NCBI RefSeq assembly: GCF_910592395.1 | Contig: NC_088319.1 | Coordinates: forward strand, 11,902,001-11,966,000 | Origin: Lineus longissimus | Lineage: Eukaryota > Nemertea > Pilidiophora > Heteronemertea > Lineidae | Length of the DNA: 64,000 nt | Direction: 5' to 3' | Shown: positions 12,822-25,932 of the stretch, piece by piece | Position numbering within the stretch: position 1 is the stretch's first letter | Layout of the letters: each line of letters opens with the position of its first letter | Notes under the pieces: model-generated | The model's database searches: none | Seen by the model: only the letters and a program-made list of their open reading frames with translations | What the model was told of the DNA's origin: nothing | Position numbers and translations under genes: made by a program

Positions 12822-14773
12822 AATACCCGCGAAAATGGGGGAGCCGCTTCGGATTTGTTTTGGTCTGCATCGATCTTTCAGTGAGCGATTTCAAGATTAA
12901 TTCACGCTTAAAACATCCACGCAGCACCCCAGATATTTCGTTATTGATCTCAAATTTCGTAATAAATAAGCTTTTGCGTGTATGGAATCGCTGGAAGCTA
13001 GTAAATCTGCACTTAGTGATAAGACCCGCGAAAACTGGCTCCTACATGATACACGCAGAGCAAATCATAAGTAGTGTATCAAAGATAGAAAGATTGAAAT
13101 GCCCCCTCCCCATGTGATGCCTTTTCTTCTGTCGGCAATTGCTATCGAGATGCGACCAGGCCAGCTGGAGTGCCTAACCATCCGCAAAAAACACAACAAC
13201 CTTGCCTCTTAGATCTAAGATAAAAACACTTTTTTGCTAAGATTCAATTCAGCAAGTGAGTCTGATAGTACAAAAAAGCAAATGTATACTAGTATGTGCA
13301 CATACATGTGCATTTGTACATAGATGAAGTGCTCATGTCGAAAGGATTCATCCCGAAACGGACAGGCGACGACAAACTTTGTCACCTGTTTCCTTCTCGC
13401 ATCTTTTGATCCGTGCTTGCAAGGATATTCCGTTTTGATCTGATTAATTCATCGATTTACTAATGTACTCAATCACACGTTACACGAGTCCAAGGTCAAT
13501 CGGCTCCTTATAGCTATCACCGATATGATATTTTACAATATGATCCCGCGTCCATGACACTCGATTGCCAAAAGCGTTGATTACATCTCTCTATGTATTC
13601 CTAGAAACAAGCATGGTCGATTCACTAACAAAGAAGTATCACAATAAATAGCCCCTGGCGTGCCTGAGAATAACCTTGGTCCTTACAGCCGCATCAACGC
13701 ATATTGCATGTTCTCACGGATAGCAAGCCTCTTTCCGTGAGCAGCTCTTTGATTTAAGGAAAGTGCATGAGTGCCGCGCACATCAATAGTCGTCGGCACA
13801 TTTGGAGAGGTTGGAGATTTCTTTGAGAGTTGGTTTGAGACACTACCACAAAATATTTTTTGTTGGAGAGGAAAAAGACCAAACTAGAACGAATTCGTGT
13901 ACCTTTAATGCAGTTCTATACTTATCATCGAACCACAATACCATATCTGGTCCGAAAGCTGTTTACTTGTTCCGGAAAACATGATGTCGACTGATATTGT
14001 TCTCTTCAGTGTATTTTTGAGATGGAGGCGCTACTTCTTTGGAAATTTACTCTTGCAATTGCTTAATGTTGACCAAGGAATCCCGCGGCGGAGTCACAAA
14101 GTTGATTGTAACATCAAAGAGATGGTAAAGCTTGTAAAAAGGCTTTTCATGAAATCACTGTTTTTCGGTCAGGTTTCAGCGACATGGTTTATCAAAAGGA
14201 AGACAATATTTACTAAGTGAGACGCCCACCAATCAGTCTGATCCCATCTCGACTTTCCCATTTCTACCAAAACGCAACAAAGAAAGCCGTGGAAATGTCA
14301 CAAATGGAAAAGACCAAAACTAATTTTAGTTTGAAATGTGAGAAATGTGGTCCAGTCAAACGTAGAAGGTACTAGAGGATTGACCGTGGGTTTGAAGTGT
14401 AGTGGGGGCAGAGCCGGCGATGACATTTTGTGTCAGGTTCTTTGAAACGGCGATAGGAGGCGCGATCTATCGTACCCGGTGTATGTTTTTTATGTACTTC
14501 CCTTTCCGAGTAATTGCCCATGTTGTTTGAAAACGCTCAAGGATAGAGTGACACGTTTTTCTATGCTCTTTTTTCATGGTAACTCCAGCTGTCTATTGTT
14601 GGGAAATACTGAAATATTGGAAACAACCAAACATGTTACACCACTATCATTATTTTTCAGTGAAGTGTATGGTATGGGCCGAGATAACAGTCGGTGATTT
14701 TGACTGACTCTTACCCAAACACATCCTGATTCTCGTGGTATATAAATGTACTCCCCTTAAATTTACAGTTTGA

Positions 14774-15142
14774 ATAGCATTCCGCGAAGTTACTATTTAT
14801 AGCTCACAAGGTCATTTGAATAAGATATTGATGACGTTTTAGTCACGTGACAGTCGGACATCGACACTTATTTCTACGCATTTGAGCTTATTTCAAAGTC
14901 AATTATCTTTGACCCTGCATTGTTTTTAGCATGAATGATACCATAGAGTCAGAGAGAGAAATATTCAGAACAATTATGTAGTATTTCCAACACTCGGACA
15001 TGTGCCAGATTGAATCTAACTGCCCTAGTTAGAAAGCCTGAATCCATTACGAAAGCGCATGTTTGTCCGACATTGTCTGTAATTCAGCGATGGAGAAATA
15101 GAGGGCAGCAGCTGCAGTGACCTCATTATCGCGGAATGCTAT
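14774..15142 (+). mobile_element. 369-bp MITE, copy 1
   Basis: The element starts ATAGCATTCCGCGAAG and ends CGCGGAATGCTAT, so the tips are inverted repeats. The flanks allow a TA target duplication (Tc1/mariner-like) if the element proper starts at GCATTCC. It carries the palindrome GTCACGTGAC (14842-14851). The CRE near its right end is mutated here (TGACCTCA). There is no transposase. The short open frames over it are incidental. Confidence 0.85.
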
Positions 15143-18100
15143 TGACGAGCGACAAAAACCTACGAGGTCAAGCTCGTCACCAATAAATCGCAAAATCCCT
15201 TTTCTGCAGTGCAGCATGTGCATTGTACACCTTTGCATTCTGCACGAGCAAAAATTATGCACCTATATAATTCACCTGAACACAAATCGACACTTCTTAT
15301 GCACTGCATAATATTGCCTCGACATTTCCTGAAGATGATCAGAACATTCTCCACCACCTCGACAATTCATTGCCAATTTCCGCCCTTTAGCCTACAGCTG
15401 ATGCCCCCTTGCCTAATTGACAGTTCAGGAAGTTTGAGCTACGCAGGCCAAATACGAAATTTTCTGCTTCTCAACTCTCGTTAGGGTCAAATCCCCAATA
15501 ATCACCAGAAAATGTGCTCTTTTTCAAATTCTGTTGTACATTAATCGCATCGCTGGGGGTCTACTTATAGGAAGAGAAACTTCGTGGCTGACACTCTAGG
15601 CCGGCGTAGTAGCAGATCGAAGCCTATTTTAATGGGCTACATACTGACACACTGGCTAAATTACATATAGCAGTAATGATAGCTTTTAGTGGTTGATATA
15701 GAGGTCCACCGTACCACTATCCAAAAAAACTACAATTCGATGTTGTGTACACAGTTATCCATGTTTGTCTGACACGATGTAGTTGGGGCTCTCATTCAGG
15801 CGCTGTTGATAAGATCCGTACCTAGGTAGTAAAGGGATTCCCAAACCAACCTTGCATCGATGCCCGGTCTGGTATTTTACGTTGAACAGTTGATTGGAAC
15901 TTGGCATACCTCTTGGGTTTCTCTGAGAAAGTATCGAATTTTCTTAAAGATAAAAAAAACCCTTCTACTAACGTGTAAAAGGGGAAAGTTGTTTGTATTA
16001 AGCGGATTATGTGTGGTAAGCTTGTTCTTCTAAACAGCCATTGCCGTTGTACTTTTCGTGGAACCCACGTGCATTGTACAGGTTACCTGATATTCAAATG
16101 TTAAACTCAATTCCCATTTCGCCCAGCCTAGCTCTTACTAGCTGTCTGGTGATCAGGATTTAGCGAGTATTGACTTCCAAAAAGGTCTTTAGCAGGATGA
16201 TTAGGCTTGATTTCGTTCCTTCTGTTGTCCCAAGCAGGTCTCCTCAAGATTCAACGAGTCCCTAATGTTTATCTCATGCAAACAAGTAACGGGAGCGACT
16301 CGGCTGATATAAGCCATTAGGACTATCGAATTCGATACAAGCCGCTCTCAGGAAGCAAATCCCTCTTGAATCATTAGAGACAATTCTGTTGATGTGTGAT
16401 ACAGCCGAGGAAAAGTGAGCCAATTGTCATGATTGAAGAAGAAATATTTCGGGCCGGGTGTATTCGGGATTCACAAAAACGGCGGTCAAAATCCTGAGAC
16501 TGGATAAAAAAGCTTCCATGATAATAGTGTACAGGAAGCTTCAAGTTCACAACATGAAGTATGCGGGCATAATTGCTAACCGTATCAAGTTTTAGATTTC
16601 AGGCAATGAATTTCATGATCGGTTATCACAAAGCATATCATGATTATTGACCACGATCAGATGGCCCAACATGGACTTTTAACGCACTCAATAATTGGAT
16701 CCCTTCAGATATAAAAATGACACGACAATCTCAATCCAGGATAGCTTTTATTAGCCAAGGGTTTGACTGATACATTTGTATATCAAATAGGTATGTAAGT
16801 ATATTAAGTAAATGGACATATCCGATTATTGGAAGGTCGATTTCTGAGTATTCGTACCTAAAGTGTTAGATCTGATGCTCGGAAATGATGGGTCGTATAG
16901 AAGCTTAGCACTGGTGATAATGTTAACCTTAAATAGTCCCCTTGACGAATAAGTTCTACATCCTTTGTTTAAGGGCGTCTTAGGCTAAAGACCAACAATA
17001 TCATAAGGCGACCTAGTCCTAATCGGTCGCACCCGGACGTACTAGGCATGTCTCACCCCACGCCGGACCACCTGGCTTTGTCTTCTTTAGCGCTCACACA
17101 TTCAGTTGTAAGATGGAAAGTACGATACGAGATTGGGCAAGTTTTAGGCCGACCCGGATTACCTCACCAAAGCCTAATATTTATTACCTTACAGTTCTAA
17201 GTCACTTTCTTCGAATTTTCGCCCGTAATGTGAAGCCGGATTCGGAGAAAAAGTGGCATGCAGTGATCACTCTAATACCATTGTCTACTGCAACTAAATC
17301 TGTCAAGTCAATGACTGCGCAAGTCAGTGAGAAGGTCAGGGGAGTATGGGTATGCCTTTCTTTCCGTCCCGTCTTACTAACTCCATTAATTATTTGCATC
17401 ATTTTGCACGGCGTCGCCATATTATTGTTAGGTTCACTGACATTTATACCAGTAATAAAAAGGGGGTTCACGACCAGCGATTCAGCGTACTTTTACATTT
17501 TCACCGCCCGAAAAAATGTTCCGTTTAAAAGTCCGCACATACCAGTTAGCTCGCCCAAAATAAGGTTTCTATCCTTTGAATAGAACCGAGCAATAACCAA
17601 GCAAACTTTTCAATAATATTTTCACATCTCGTAGACATGTCTTCGAGGTTTCCAGAGAAAGAGAGCAAAGTACCTTAAGCATGCAATAAAAACAATTACG
17701 GAACAATTCAACTGTTTCTCCTAAATGTCAACCATCTATATCGAGATAAAGCTATATATTACCACATTAGACGATTAGTTGGCTTAGTGACTAATACGGC
17801 TTTTGGCTTACTTAACATTTTTATGTATAAATCATCGGCCCAAGTCTAATAGCCTGCAGTGTGACTCTGCAATATGAAAGGGACGATAAATGTCAAAATC
17901 GGTTCGATTCATTCAGTGCAACAACCAGGAAATGTCGAAATACCATCTCTCTGACTTCCCTGACAACTCACAAATGACACAGTCACAATATTATTGTCTC
18001 ATGTCTGAATACGATCTTTTATCGTCCTGTTTACAAACTGAACATCATAAAGTACAACGCAAAGGAAATAGTCTGTTTATCAGTTTGCCAGACCAACTTT

Positions 18101-18205
18101 TATAACAGTCGCCTACGTGTAAGCATCTTTCAAATACAAAGAGTATAAACATTAAAGAGTTTATAAAGAAGATTGGAACAGCACTGCTTTTTAACTGCAG
18201 CTGTA
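15143..18205. other. Intergenic, no gene supported
   Basis: The longest frame (17113-17583, 156 codons) has a hydrophobic middle but no motif and no exon signals that I trust. Nothing else stands out. Confidence 0.5.
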
Positions 18206-18330
18206 CACTCTTAGAAATAAAAGTTGTTGAGCTCTTGAAAAACATTAGAAGGTTTTTCAGTCAACACAAATAAGCACCCCTGCCCGTGGAAGTTTGAAAA
18301 GGTTTGTCAGAGTTTGAAAAACCAATAGCT
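18206..18330 (+). repeat. CACTCTTAGAAATAAAAG-type repeat, copy 1
   Basis: CACTCTTAGAAATAAAAG, then AAGGTTTTTCAGTCAACAC and AAGCACCCCTGCCCGTGGAA. The same order of blocks is found at 37334. Confidence 0.55.
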
Positions 18331-18938
18331 TGTCTAAATTTCACCGAAGAACCTCTACGTGCTGCACATTTCTGTTGATCGAAAAATGAGCCTTCACTGA
18401 CATCAAAATTGGACGGAAATTCACTTTACCTCGACCCCCTGCGTGTTTGTCGCGATGTGAACGTGTGTGTTTGTGAAGGGGAGGGGGGGGGGATATAAGG
18501 TTGACCGCGACGTGACTCTGAAAGCGTCTCTAACACCAATCCAAGAAACGTGCCATGCCCTGAGGCGTGAGACGGTTACAGAAGATCACAGGCATAAGTT
18601 AAGCTGGTTATCGACAAAGCAAGTACCCATGAACGACAATCGTCGATAATCTACTTTGAGATGCGGGATAAGGATCTACGTCCGACTGGCTGGACCACTC
18701 ACGGACGGGTAATCAATATCAGGACCCTTTTGATGAAGACTCGGCTGTCGGATGGCAATCGAACCAGTACAGAGAATAAACCTCGGGCAATGCCCAGTCG
18801 TGTTTGTTGATGGCAACATGAAGAAGCGTGCCATCGCGGGGTCAGCTTGTCGAAGAATCCTCGATCATCATCTTCGTTAGTTGACTTTGAAAATGAAGTA
18901 AACAATTAAAACATTAAAACATAACTCTGCATCATCAA

Positions 18939-19062
18939 AGTGAGTTTTCGCAAAGCGCCCGTATCGCCAACACCTATCCCATTGTACAAGCTTCTGATCA
19001 TGATGTCGAACAGTGGGACTGGCGTTCGCGTTGGCGTTTCGGGGGCTTTGCGAAAACCCACT
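18939..19062. mobile_element. 124-bp MITE/hairpin element
   Basis: AGTGAGTTTTCGCAAAGCGC at the left is the near-perfect complement of GGGGCTTTGCGAAAACCCACT at the right. Homology continues inward for about 35 bases (CGCCAACACC / GCGTTGGCG). The centre is about 50 bases with no gene. Confidence 0.7.
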
Positions 19063-19671
19063 AAAAATGTGAAAACGCTAGTCAGATCAGTTCATTGAAT
19101 GTCCTTAAAAAACAGTAATTTACTCCCAAGGTTGAAGTCGGAGTGGGAGTTGTAAATGATGTGTAACCTTTGTAAAAACCAATGAAGGCCCAGCAATCAA
19201 TCATTTCTGTCATTACGGATCAGCTATAACCACTGCTTGGTATACGGCATCAAAGGTTTGACCAATAATATGACATGATGCGTTGCACTTATTTCTCCTT
19301 GAATCTCGCTAAGGAATCCAGAAGAATTCTTCATGTTTTTTTTATTATCCGGAGGCGAAATATCACGTATTATCACAGTCCAGATAGATTGTATCTGTTG
19401 ATTTAGAAAGAACTTCCGCGAGGATGAGGAAAACAGGCTACTGTCCATTAGAACCAAATATCGCCTTTTCTGTTGAGACAGATAATAATCGAAAACCCAG
19501 CAATGCATTTCTGTCATTGCGGGGCTGATCAGTGTCCATATGCATTTCACATTATACCTGATAACATCTACGATTCAAAGTATCTAGAATAAGACATGAC
19601 GAGTTGCACTCAACTGAATATGGAAAAATCCCTGACTTTCATAAATTACCCCGGAGACGAGATACAATTTG

Positions 19672-20118
19672 TCATGTTACCCGGTGATAAAGATGGGTGA
19701 CGTTAACTTCGAGAAGCTTTCTGGTAGCTTCTACGCCCCTTGTGCATGTTGATATATTGACCACCGGGGCTATCAACATTGGACAGACCATATGGTCAAT
19801 ACTAACTACGTTCAAAGGCATTGCTATTCCGCTCGCCGACTCGTTGTTAGATTGCTGATCTATAAAGTCTGGGCTTTGCAGCAGCACAATTAGCTTTATC
19901 TTGTGTAACACGCCTGAGAAGGATGGATTGAGAGGGCGGGCAAATAACACTGGATTGTGATCAATGCTAAATAAGTCTTGGAACTTTTCGATGCTACTAC
20001 GAAAGAGTAACACACACAAATCATTTCCAACTTTTATGATATCATCCCATGCCATTTCTTTGCCGGCTGTGAAAGTGGTATATTCCACTGATATCTTAAC
20101 CTTGAAGAGAACTTCCAT
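19672..20118 (-). CDS. Unrecognised open frame, 148 codons
   Basis: An ATG-started frame with mixed, protein-like composition and no low-complexity stretch. The N-terminus is MEVLFKVKISVEYTTF, and the middle has a hydrophobic stretch around HKIKLIVLLQSP. I see no signal peptide, no clear membrane helix and no known motif. Upstream, the frame stays open for eight more codons before a stop. The DNA on its 3' side (19190-19670) looks like two diverged copies of one segment (both contain ATTTCTGTCATT and a TTGCACT block), so this may be part of an old repeat rather than a gene. An isolated exon or chance frame is equally possible. Confidence 0.18.
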   Translation of the reverse strand: MEVLFKVKISVEYTTFTAGKEMAWDDIIKVGNDLCVLLFRSSIEKFQDLFSIDHNPVLFARPLNPSFSGVLHKIKLIVLLQSPDFIDQQSNNESASGIAMPLNVVSIDHMVCPMLIAPVVNISTCTRGVEATRKLLEVNVTHLYHRVT

Positions 20119-21087
20119 GATGTTGGTTTTTTGTATAAGTTCCTTTCAAATCAGTCATCACAATCAGCAACCCGGGATACAATCACTTTTATCAAAACCA
20201 CTTGAATGAATTACTGGTTTTCATTGAAGTGATCGTGTGAGGTTACCACTGTTAATATTGTTCGTACAGTCAAAGATGAAACAATTTGATTGATTGATGG
20301 CAATTTCAAATCCCTAGGTTTTCCGTTCACGGCGAGTAATATTTCCCTTCGGATTAAAACATCAATTCAACTTGCCAATCAAAACATTGAACCATGAATT
20401 TCATTAACACCATCTTATGTTGGACTGATGAAGAATGTTTGCAATATAAGCGCCCGCAAATGGGCAAGTTTTATGGCTGCGACTTGCAACTATTAGATTA
20501 TGTATGATAAAAGGATTTCTACCCTTGAGAGTTTTCTTTGGTGATTGGAATAATGATTATCCCAACATAAGCTTTAAAAGAAAATGTCTTGATATCACAG
20601 AAAAGCGCTCTGAAATTTGAATACGTATTATTTTACTATGATAGCATGGAGTTGTTTTGGCTAGCAGAAGTAGTTGGGCGCAGAATCTTTCAAAGCAGGC
20701 GGGAGAGGAACACTTTAAGGCATCGTTTGCCTCGGAGATACAGTGCAAATATTGGCAGGTGTTACCTGCGTGCATCGTGAAAAATAACACTTACGGAATT
20801 GGGTTGTTTAGTCGCAAATGGGTCCCCAGCTTCCGTTCATCTGTTCTAAGCCATCAATAAGATCGACTCAACATCAACAGTATCGGCAATCGAATAGTGC
20901 TGTATCTGCTAATCCACTGGCTTCCTTCCAAAGCGTCAAGCTATCAATTCGAACAAGGCTCGTCCTCTACAAATCCCCTAAGACCATGCCTTTATTACTT
21001 CTGAGTTTACCACATTCTCCAATACGCTGTTCGCCCATTGTCAGTAGGTATGGAAAGGCTGCTGCTGTCATTTGCAAGTGAATGATA

Positions 21088-21709
21088 GGGTGTCTACAAA
21101 ACCAAGACCCAAGACCCAAGACCCAAGACCTACAAAACCAAGACCCCCATCTACAAAACCAAGACCTACAAAACCAAGACCCCCACCTACAAAACCAAGA
21201 TCTACAAAACCAAGAACCATCAACAAACCTACTCCAAACTAGTACCTGGTACCATAGTACCTGCCCAAGAAGTAATTACATTGTTCTTTTTTTTCATTCA
21301 CCCTAACCCTTTAGAAAGCTAGGCTATATTATCACGAATACCCTCGAGAGGACTATTTAAGGTATTTTAGCTTTTGTATTATATCCTTACCCCGAGATCC
21401 TTATTTTCTTGGAAAAGCTTAACCAGTGTTAAATGTTCAGAACAGAATCTGAGTACAAAGCATCAAAGAGCTTGTTTATATAGGAGCTTCTGTTTGATTG
21501 ATAAATTGCAACTTCCTGCTGAAAAAAGGAGAGATGTAGATGGGGTCTTGGTTTTGTAGGTCTTGGTTTTGTAGATGGGGGTCTTGGTTTTGTAGGTCTT
21601 GGTTTTGTAGGTGGGGGTCTTGGTTTTGTAGGTCTTGGTTTTGTAGATGGGGGTCTTGGTTTTGTAGGTCTTGGGTCTTGGGTCTTGGGTCTTGGTTTTG
21701 TAGACACCC
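21088..21709. mobile_element. Foldback (long-TIR) transposon with sub-repeat arms
   Basis: The arms are 21088-21221 and 21539-21709 and are near-perfect reverse complements. Each is built from a 15-16 base sub-repeat (TACAAAACCAAGACC) alternating with CCCATC/CCCACC spacers. The tips read GGGTGTCTAC...GTAGACACCC. The element is flanked on both sides by GTGAATGATA (21078-21087 and 21710-21719), a perfect 10-bp target-site duplication. The right arm is one sub-repeat pair longer than the left. The 317-base centre holds no gene. The long open frames here (QNQDPHL and TKPRPPS repeats) are by-products of the sub-repeat. The long arms plus a 9-10 bp duplication fit Foldback or Mutator-like elements. 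Confidence 0.88.
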
Positions 21710-21719
21710 GTGAATGATA

Positions 21720-24230
21720 TGTGTGCAAGTATTTATATCGAATTCCCACTGTCGACAAGAATCGAGACTTGATACATTGACAGGACAAGAATGTGGAATC
21801 AAGATACTACAGCATCTCTAGAACGAGAAGCCAAATTCTGACATGGTTATTCAGCCACCCATTCAATGGTAATGGCTACTATTAGCTGTATGAGACAACC
21901 TATTGTTGTCATAACAGCATTTTTGTCAAAATTCGACGGGGGACAGTGATCATGTCTGAGGGTTACCTAATCAAGGTCGACCTGCCTCACCTTCATCGTG
22001 TGAAATGATAAGCTTACGTTGGCCTTGTAATCAGATCGTTCTCGCAAGTCAAACAATCGACAGATTATGATCTTCCATCCTGTTTTATCTGCTGATCTAA
22101 TAGTACTTAGTTACCGATATACTGATCATTACCCTTACGGCACAGCGGAAGGATTATTCCCATGGAGAGGCGATCCCAATCAAGACAACTGATCAAATCA
22201 TTCTGCCTTGATGAACTATCCCCGCAATCACGACATGTTCATATTATTGGTCACTGGTGCTTACAACTGACGTCATGGATGCAGTATTGTCTCAGAGACC
22301 AAGCATATTCTATCATGATGAGATGGTAAAGTTACCACAGGGCCAAAGAAAAATCACAAAAATAAATTATTTCTTAATTCGCCAAAATAAAAGCCCGAAA
22401 ATGTTAATTTTTAATATCTTAGACTTAGTTTTTTGCGATTTGCAATAATAAAAGTAAGTAATTAGTGGGTTAGGAGAAATCTTGACCTAGATGGTTTCGG
22501 GTTCTCATTCTGACGTGTTCCTCTTGAAAAGTGGCCCACATTCTCTGGTCAATCGTAACCCAACTAAATCCTCATATCCCTCGCCCTCGCCTCACCCACT
22601 TATTCTAATGTCAACGATATAATTCTGGACTCGTATATCGTCCGCGAATCAGCAATCTTCGGAGCGGTGACGAGTTGAACAATCTAGCAAGACCATCGAG
22701 GACAAAAAATTGGGCAATGTCCGTTCATCTGATCAATTACTGATAGGAAAAGGAAATGTGCGGTAGCACACGTACAATCAAGCGTTACTTGCGGTATTAG
22801 AAATCGTGCCTCAACTGACAAAACATAGGGCAAAGAAACAAACCATGCTGATTTAATCGGCTTTCTGCGTCAGCTCTTGGTCGAAAGTTGTTTTCTATCT
22901 TGGAGGAGATTTTAGGACTGGCGAAAAACGCATACAAATCGGCCTGAACTACTTTTTTATTTGCTCTTGCTGGTTTCGACCTATCAACCACCTTGAAAGC
23001 TGATTCGTGGGGTCGCTATTCTCAAGGTTTCCGCTGATAATTCTTTGATTAGACCGTTGAAAAATGGGAATTTAGGACGAGGCGCAAGCGAGCTTTTCGA
23101 AAGACACAATGGTTGTGTTTTGGGTTGGACCTGAATTCTTTCAATTGTGAGGAAATGGGGAAAACTCGTAATGTGATACGTTCGCAAATAGACCTCATTG
23201 TTATCATCAAGAACCGCACCAGAAATTCGATAGACATGAGTTAATATAATGTTCAAGTCTTACATAGCGCTAACTCAGTCACTGAGCTACTCTAGACACA
23301 CCTAACGTGTCCAAGAAAATGTAATGTCTTCAAATCTGACACAAAGCTGTTCTTGTCCATGTCTTAAAAATATTCCGGAATCAAATTCCACAGCTTCGGC
23401 TGCGGTCCACATAGTTACTGGAATGTTCTACAAGTGAATTAAGACATTCTGCCCAACTTCGCTTCAAGTGTTACACTAGCAGCTGTAGATTAAGTACCGT
23501 GCTCTAGCAGCCGTTCGCGCTTAATTAACTTGGCGAAACATACTTTTAAGCAATTGGCTAACTCAAAGTGTACTTACCCGGTGCTATCATATCGGTTTTC
23601 TTTGAGGGAATATCTAGTAAAGATGGACCTAAAGTATCTTCAAGCTGATCGAACGTGAAGTAATCTAATTCCTGTGCGTGTGTTAGAAACGGGCAAAATT
23701 GCATATACCACTGGCATATCAGTTGCGTGTGATGCTGACTCAAACGAAATATGATGTTCGCAGGATTCATGGAAGTGAAACAAATCGCAAAATTAATACA
23801 TTTGCATTTAACCACGTCTTCTTCAAGGAAAACACAATATATGACGTTTTTCTTTGTAACTTAACTTGATACAAGCAATATCCACCCTGATAACAGCCTT
23901 GAGACGTATCGAATAATTCAATATTCCTCGGAACAAGCGAAGACAATGGCGTAACAGACAATCAGAAACTCGAGCTGGCACCGCTATTTGAACATCCATG
24001 ACATTATAGGGGAAGCATCCATTTTTAGCTGTGTGTATTTAGTCGGCGTTGTATTTAGAAAATATCCCTGAGATGGAGCACATCAGTCGATCTTTGTCTT
24101 GTTTTGCGACATTATTCACGCTATGCTCCATCAATGCGAATCCGCCTAAGCATTGAACGCATACGCATATAATGTGGAAAGCCATACGTGTGCACCACCT
24201 ACAAGTCCGGTTAAACCCTTCAATGCTTAA
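21720..24230. other. Intergenic, no gene seen
   Basis: AT-rich. One repeat copy at 22991-23180; otherwise featureless. Confidence 0.55.
22991..23180 (+). repeat. TGATAACCCTTTGATA-core repeat, copy 2
   Basis: A diverged copy: CTTGAAAGCTGATTCGTGGG at the start, then TTGAAAAATGGGAATTTAGG and GGACCTGAATTCTTTCAATT. It shares its second half with the copies at 54929 and 58669. Confidence 0.6.
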
Positions 24231-24234
24231 AAAG

Positions 24235-24570
24235 TGAACAACATTCAAGTTATCGCATGGTTTCTCTTCTCCATGGTCAATCCCGCAAGAATGCTAGTTA
24301 ATGCAAGGCAGTCTTGTCGATCTTTTAACAGTACAAAGCAGGTTTCAGGTTTCACCGCAGATTCCTCGAGTTGCATTTGTTTCACGCAACAAGATTGAAC
24401 AGCATTCGAGTCATCACATGGCTTCTTCTCGACGCAATTGTTTTGGACCGATGCGTTACGTCAATTGTCAATCTAACAAGAATGCTATTTGATGCAATCT
24501 CTAGCACAGAGCACCTTTAAGGCTTCATCGCACAGTCCTCGAATTGCTTTGTCGCGCAAAACAAGAGGCA
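24235..24570. repeat. Diverged tandem repeat, period about 160-190
   Basis: CATTCAAGTTATCGCATGGT pairs with CATTCGAGTCATCACATGGC. CAAGAATGCTAGTTAATGCA pairs with CAAGAATGCTATTTGATGCA. CAGATTCCTCGAGTTGC pairs with CAGTCCTCGAATTGC. Confidence 0.6.
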
Positions 24571-24967
24571 ATAAAATCCGATTCAACTCGTTGATGTTAA
24601 AGTCAATCGCTTAGAATTTCCGCTCTATCCTTGAAGGTTTTTTTTACGAGAACGCCGCAACACCGCACTTATCAAAGTCGGCTTTAATCAAAAACGTATT
24701 AAAATCACATCATTGTGTGGCATAACAACGGTAATCTCTCGATAGAGAAAACAACTGAATAAACATAATATCATTACGGAACGGTACTTTGAAGGATAAC
24801 TGAGCGGCGATTCGTCAACAGACCTTAGGCGTCCAATGCGGTGCAAATGTGATGTCTTATATTATACACAGTTATGCATTGTCAATTGCCACTAAGTTTA
24901 TTTTTTAAGAGGGGGTGCTTTGAAATTCAAAGGCGTGAGTTTTAGAGAGCGATTTTAGATTAGATGG

Positions 24968-25052
24968 AATTGTTCAAATATTCTAACTTTGATATCACCA
25001 TTGGGTTTTTGATTAGAATTGTTCAAACAAACTTTGATATCACCGTTGGGTA
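24968..25052. repeat. Short direct duplication with AACTTTGATATCACC
   Basis: TTGTTCAAA ... AACTTTGATATCACCATTGGG is followed by TTGTTCAAA ... AACTTTGATATCACCGTTGGG. Confidence 0.75.
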
Positions 25053-25702
25053 TTGTGTCAGAAGATGTGTTTGCCGAACCTCACATCATCTGGGGTTTTT
25101 TGGTGAATGGCAAAAAAGAGAAGTCATCTTGTTTCACGATTTATGTGAAATGTTAACAAGATTGCGTTCGACGTGACACATTGTGTAGTCTGGAAATGGA
25201 TCGTTCAAACCGTCTGTTCACGTATGAATCGTGAAACGTGATATGACAAATGACTTACATGTACATACCGGGTGATCAAATCAAAAAGAAATGTACGTCA
25301 TTACCCGACTGTAAAGGAAACTTCGTTTAGGATTTAGAATAATGTTAAACTTAAGCGAGGGTGGTGGGACGAGAACCATGACGTCATCTCTCTGTGGCCT
25401 TATTGGATATCTCTTCACTATCGCGACCTTTGAGTCTACCACACGTACAGTCATCGCAACATGTGGTAACCGACTCGTAAATCATTAACTTAATCAACTA
25501 TCCGTACGCCATACTTCACCTCGAACAAATGCTCTGCCTCTAAATGGAGAGAGTTTGGTAATTTTCCTAATTCGGTGCGTAACACTATTATCATGAGATA
25601 GAGTGCTAGGTTGAATTGACAAAATACGACTCGATCCGGAGTGATTCCACTCAGCATTCGCATAGCCTCTCAATAATTAAATCAAAAATACATATATTGG
25701 AG

Positions 25703-25932
25703 TTAAAGGATCGTTCGTATCTACTGGTGGTCCAGGAAAATAAAAATGCAGTTATACACAATGCCGTACATGTAGTGCATTTACTATGCATACGGACTTG
25801 CTGAAACTCGGTACATATAATGTATATATGTCAACACAACGGGATTGTCGAAATTTATATTTAGTGTGTATTTAAAATACTCAAATTAAATTACAAATTT
25901 ATAAATATCTAACGAACAGCGTAGGCCTTTAA
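25703..25932 (+). mobile_element. 230-bp TIR family, copy A
   Basis: The left tip is TTAAAGGATCGTTCG and the right tip CGAACAGCGTAGGCCTTTAA. The body contains CTGGTGGTCCAGGAAAATAA and CGGACTTGCTGAAACTCGGT, shared with the other copies. Confidence 0.7.

Larger units (their letters stand above)
9471..14773. other. Upstream of the GPCR; no other gene seen
   Basis: The first few hundred bases must hold the receptor promoter, but no TATA or other defining element is clear. A GAC/AAC-rich patch lies near 10700-10725. The rest is unassigned apart from the repeat at 11473 and the NRF1-like site. Confidence 0.55.

Noticed and set aside
17113-17583. 156-codon plus-strand frame with a hydrophobic middle
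   Set aside because: No motif, no clear start context, no exon signals; an overlapping frame on the other strand is also open. A chance frame or repeat remnant is more likely.
21082-21802. Long Gln/Asn/Pro repeat frames (QNQDPHL, TKPRPPS)
   Set aside because: They are translations of the foldback sub-repeats and the frame has no coding meaning.
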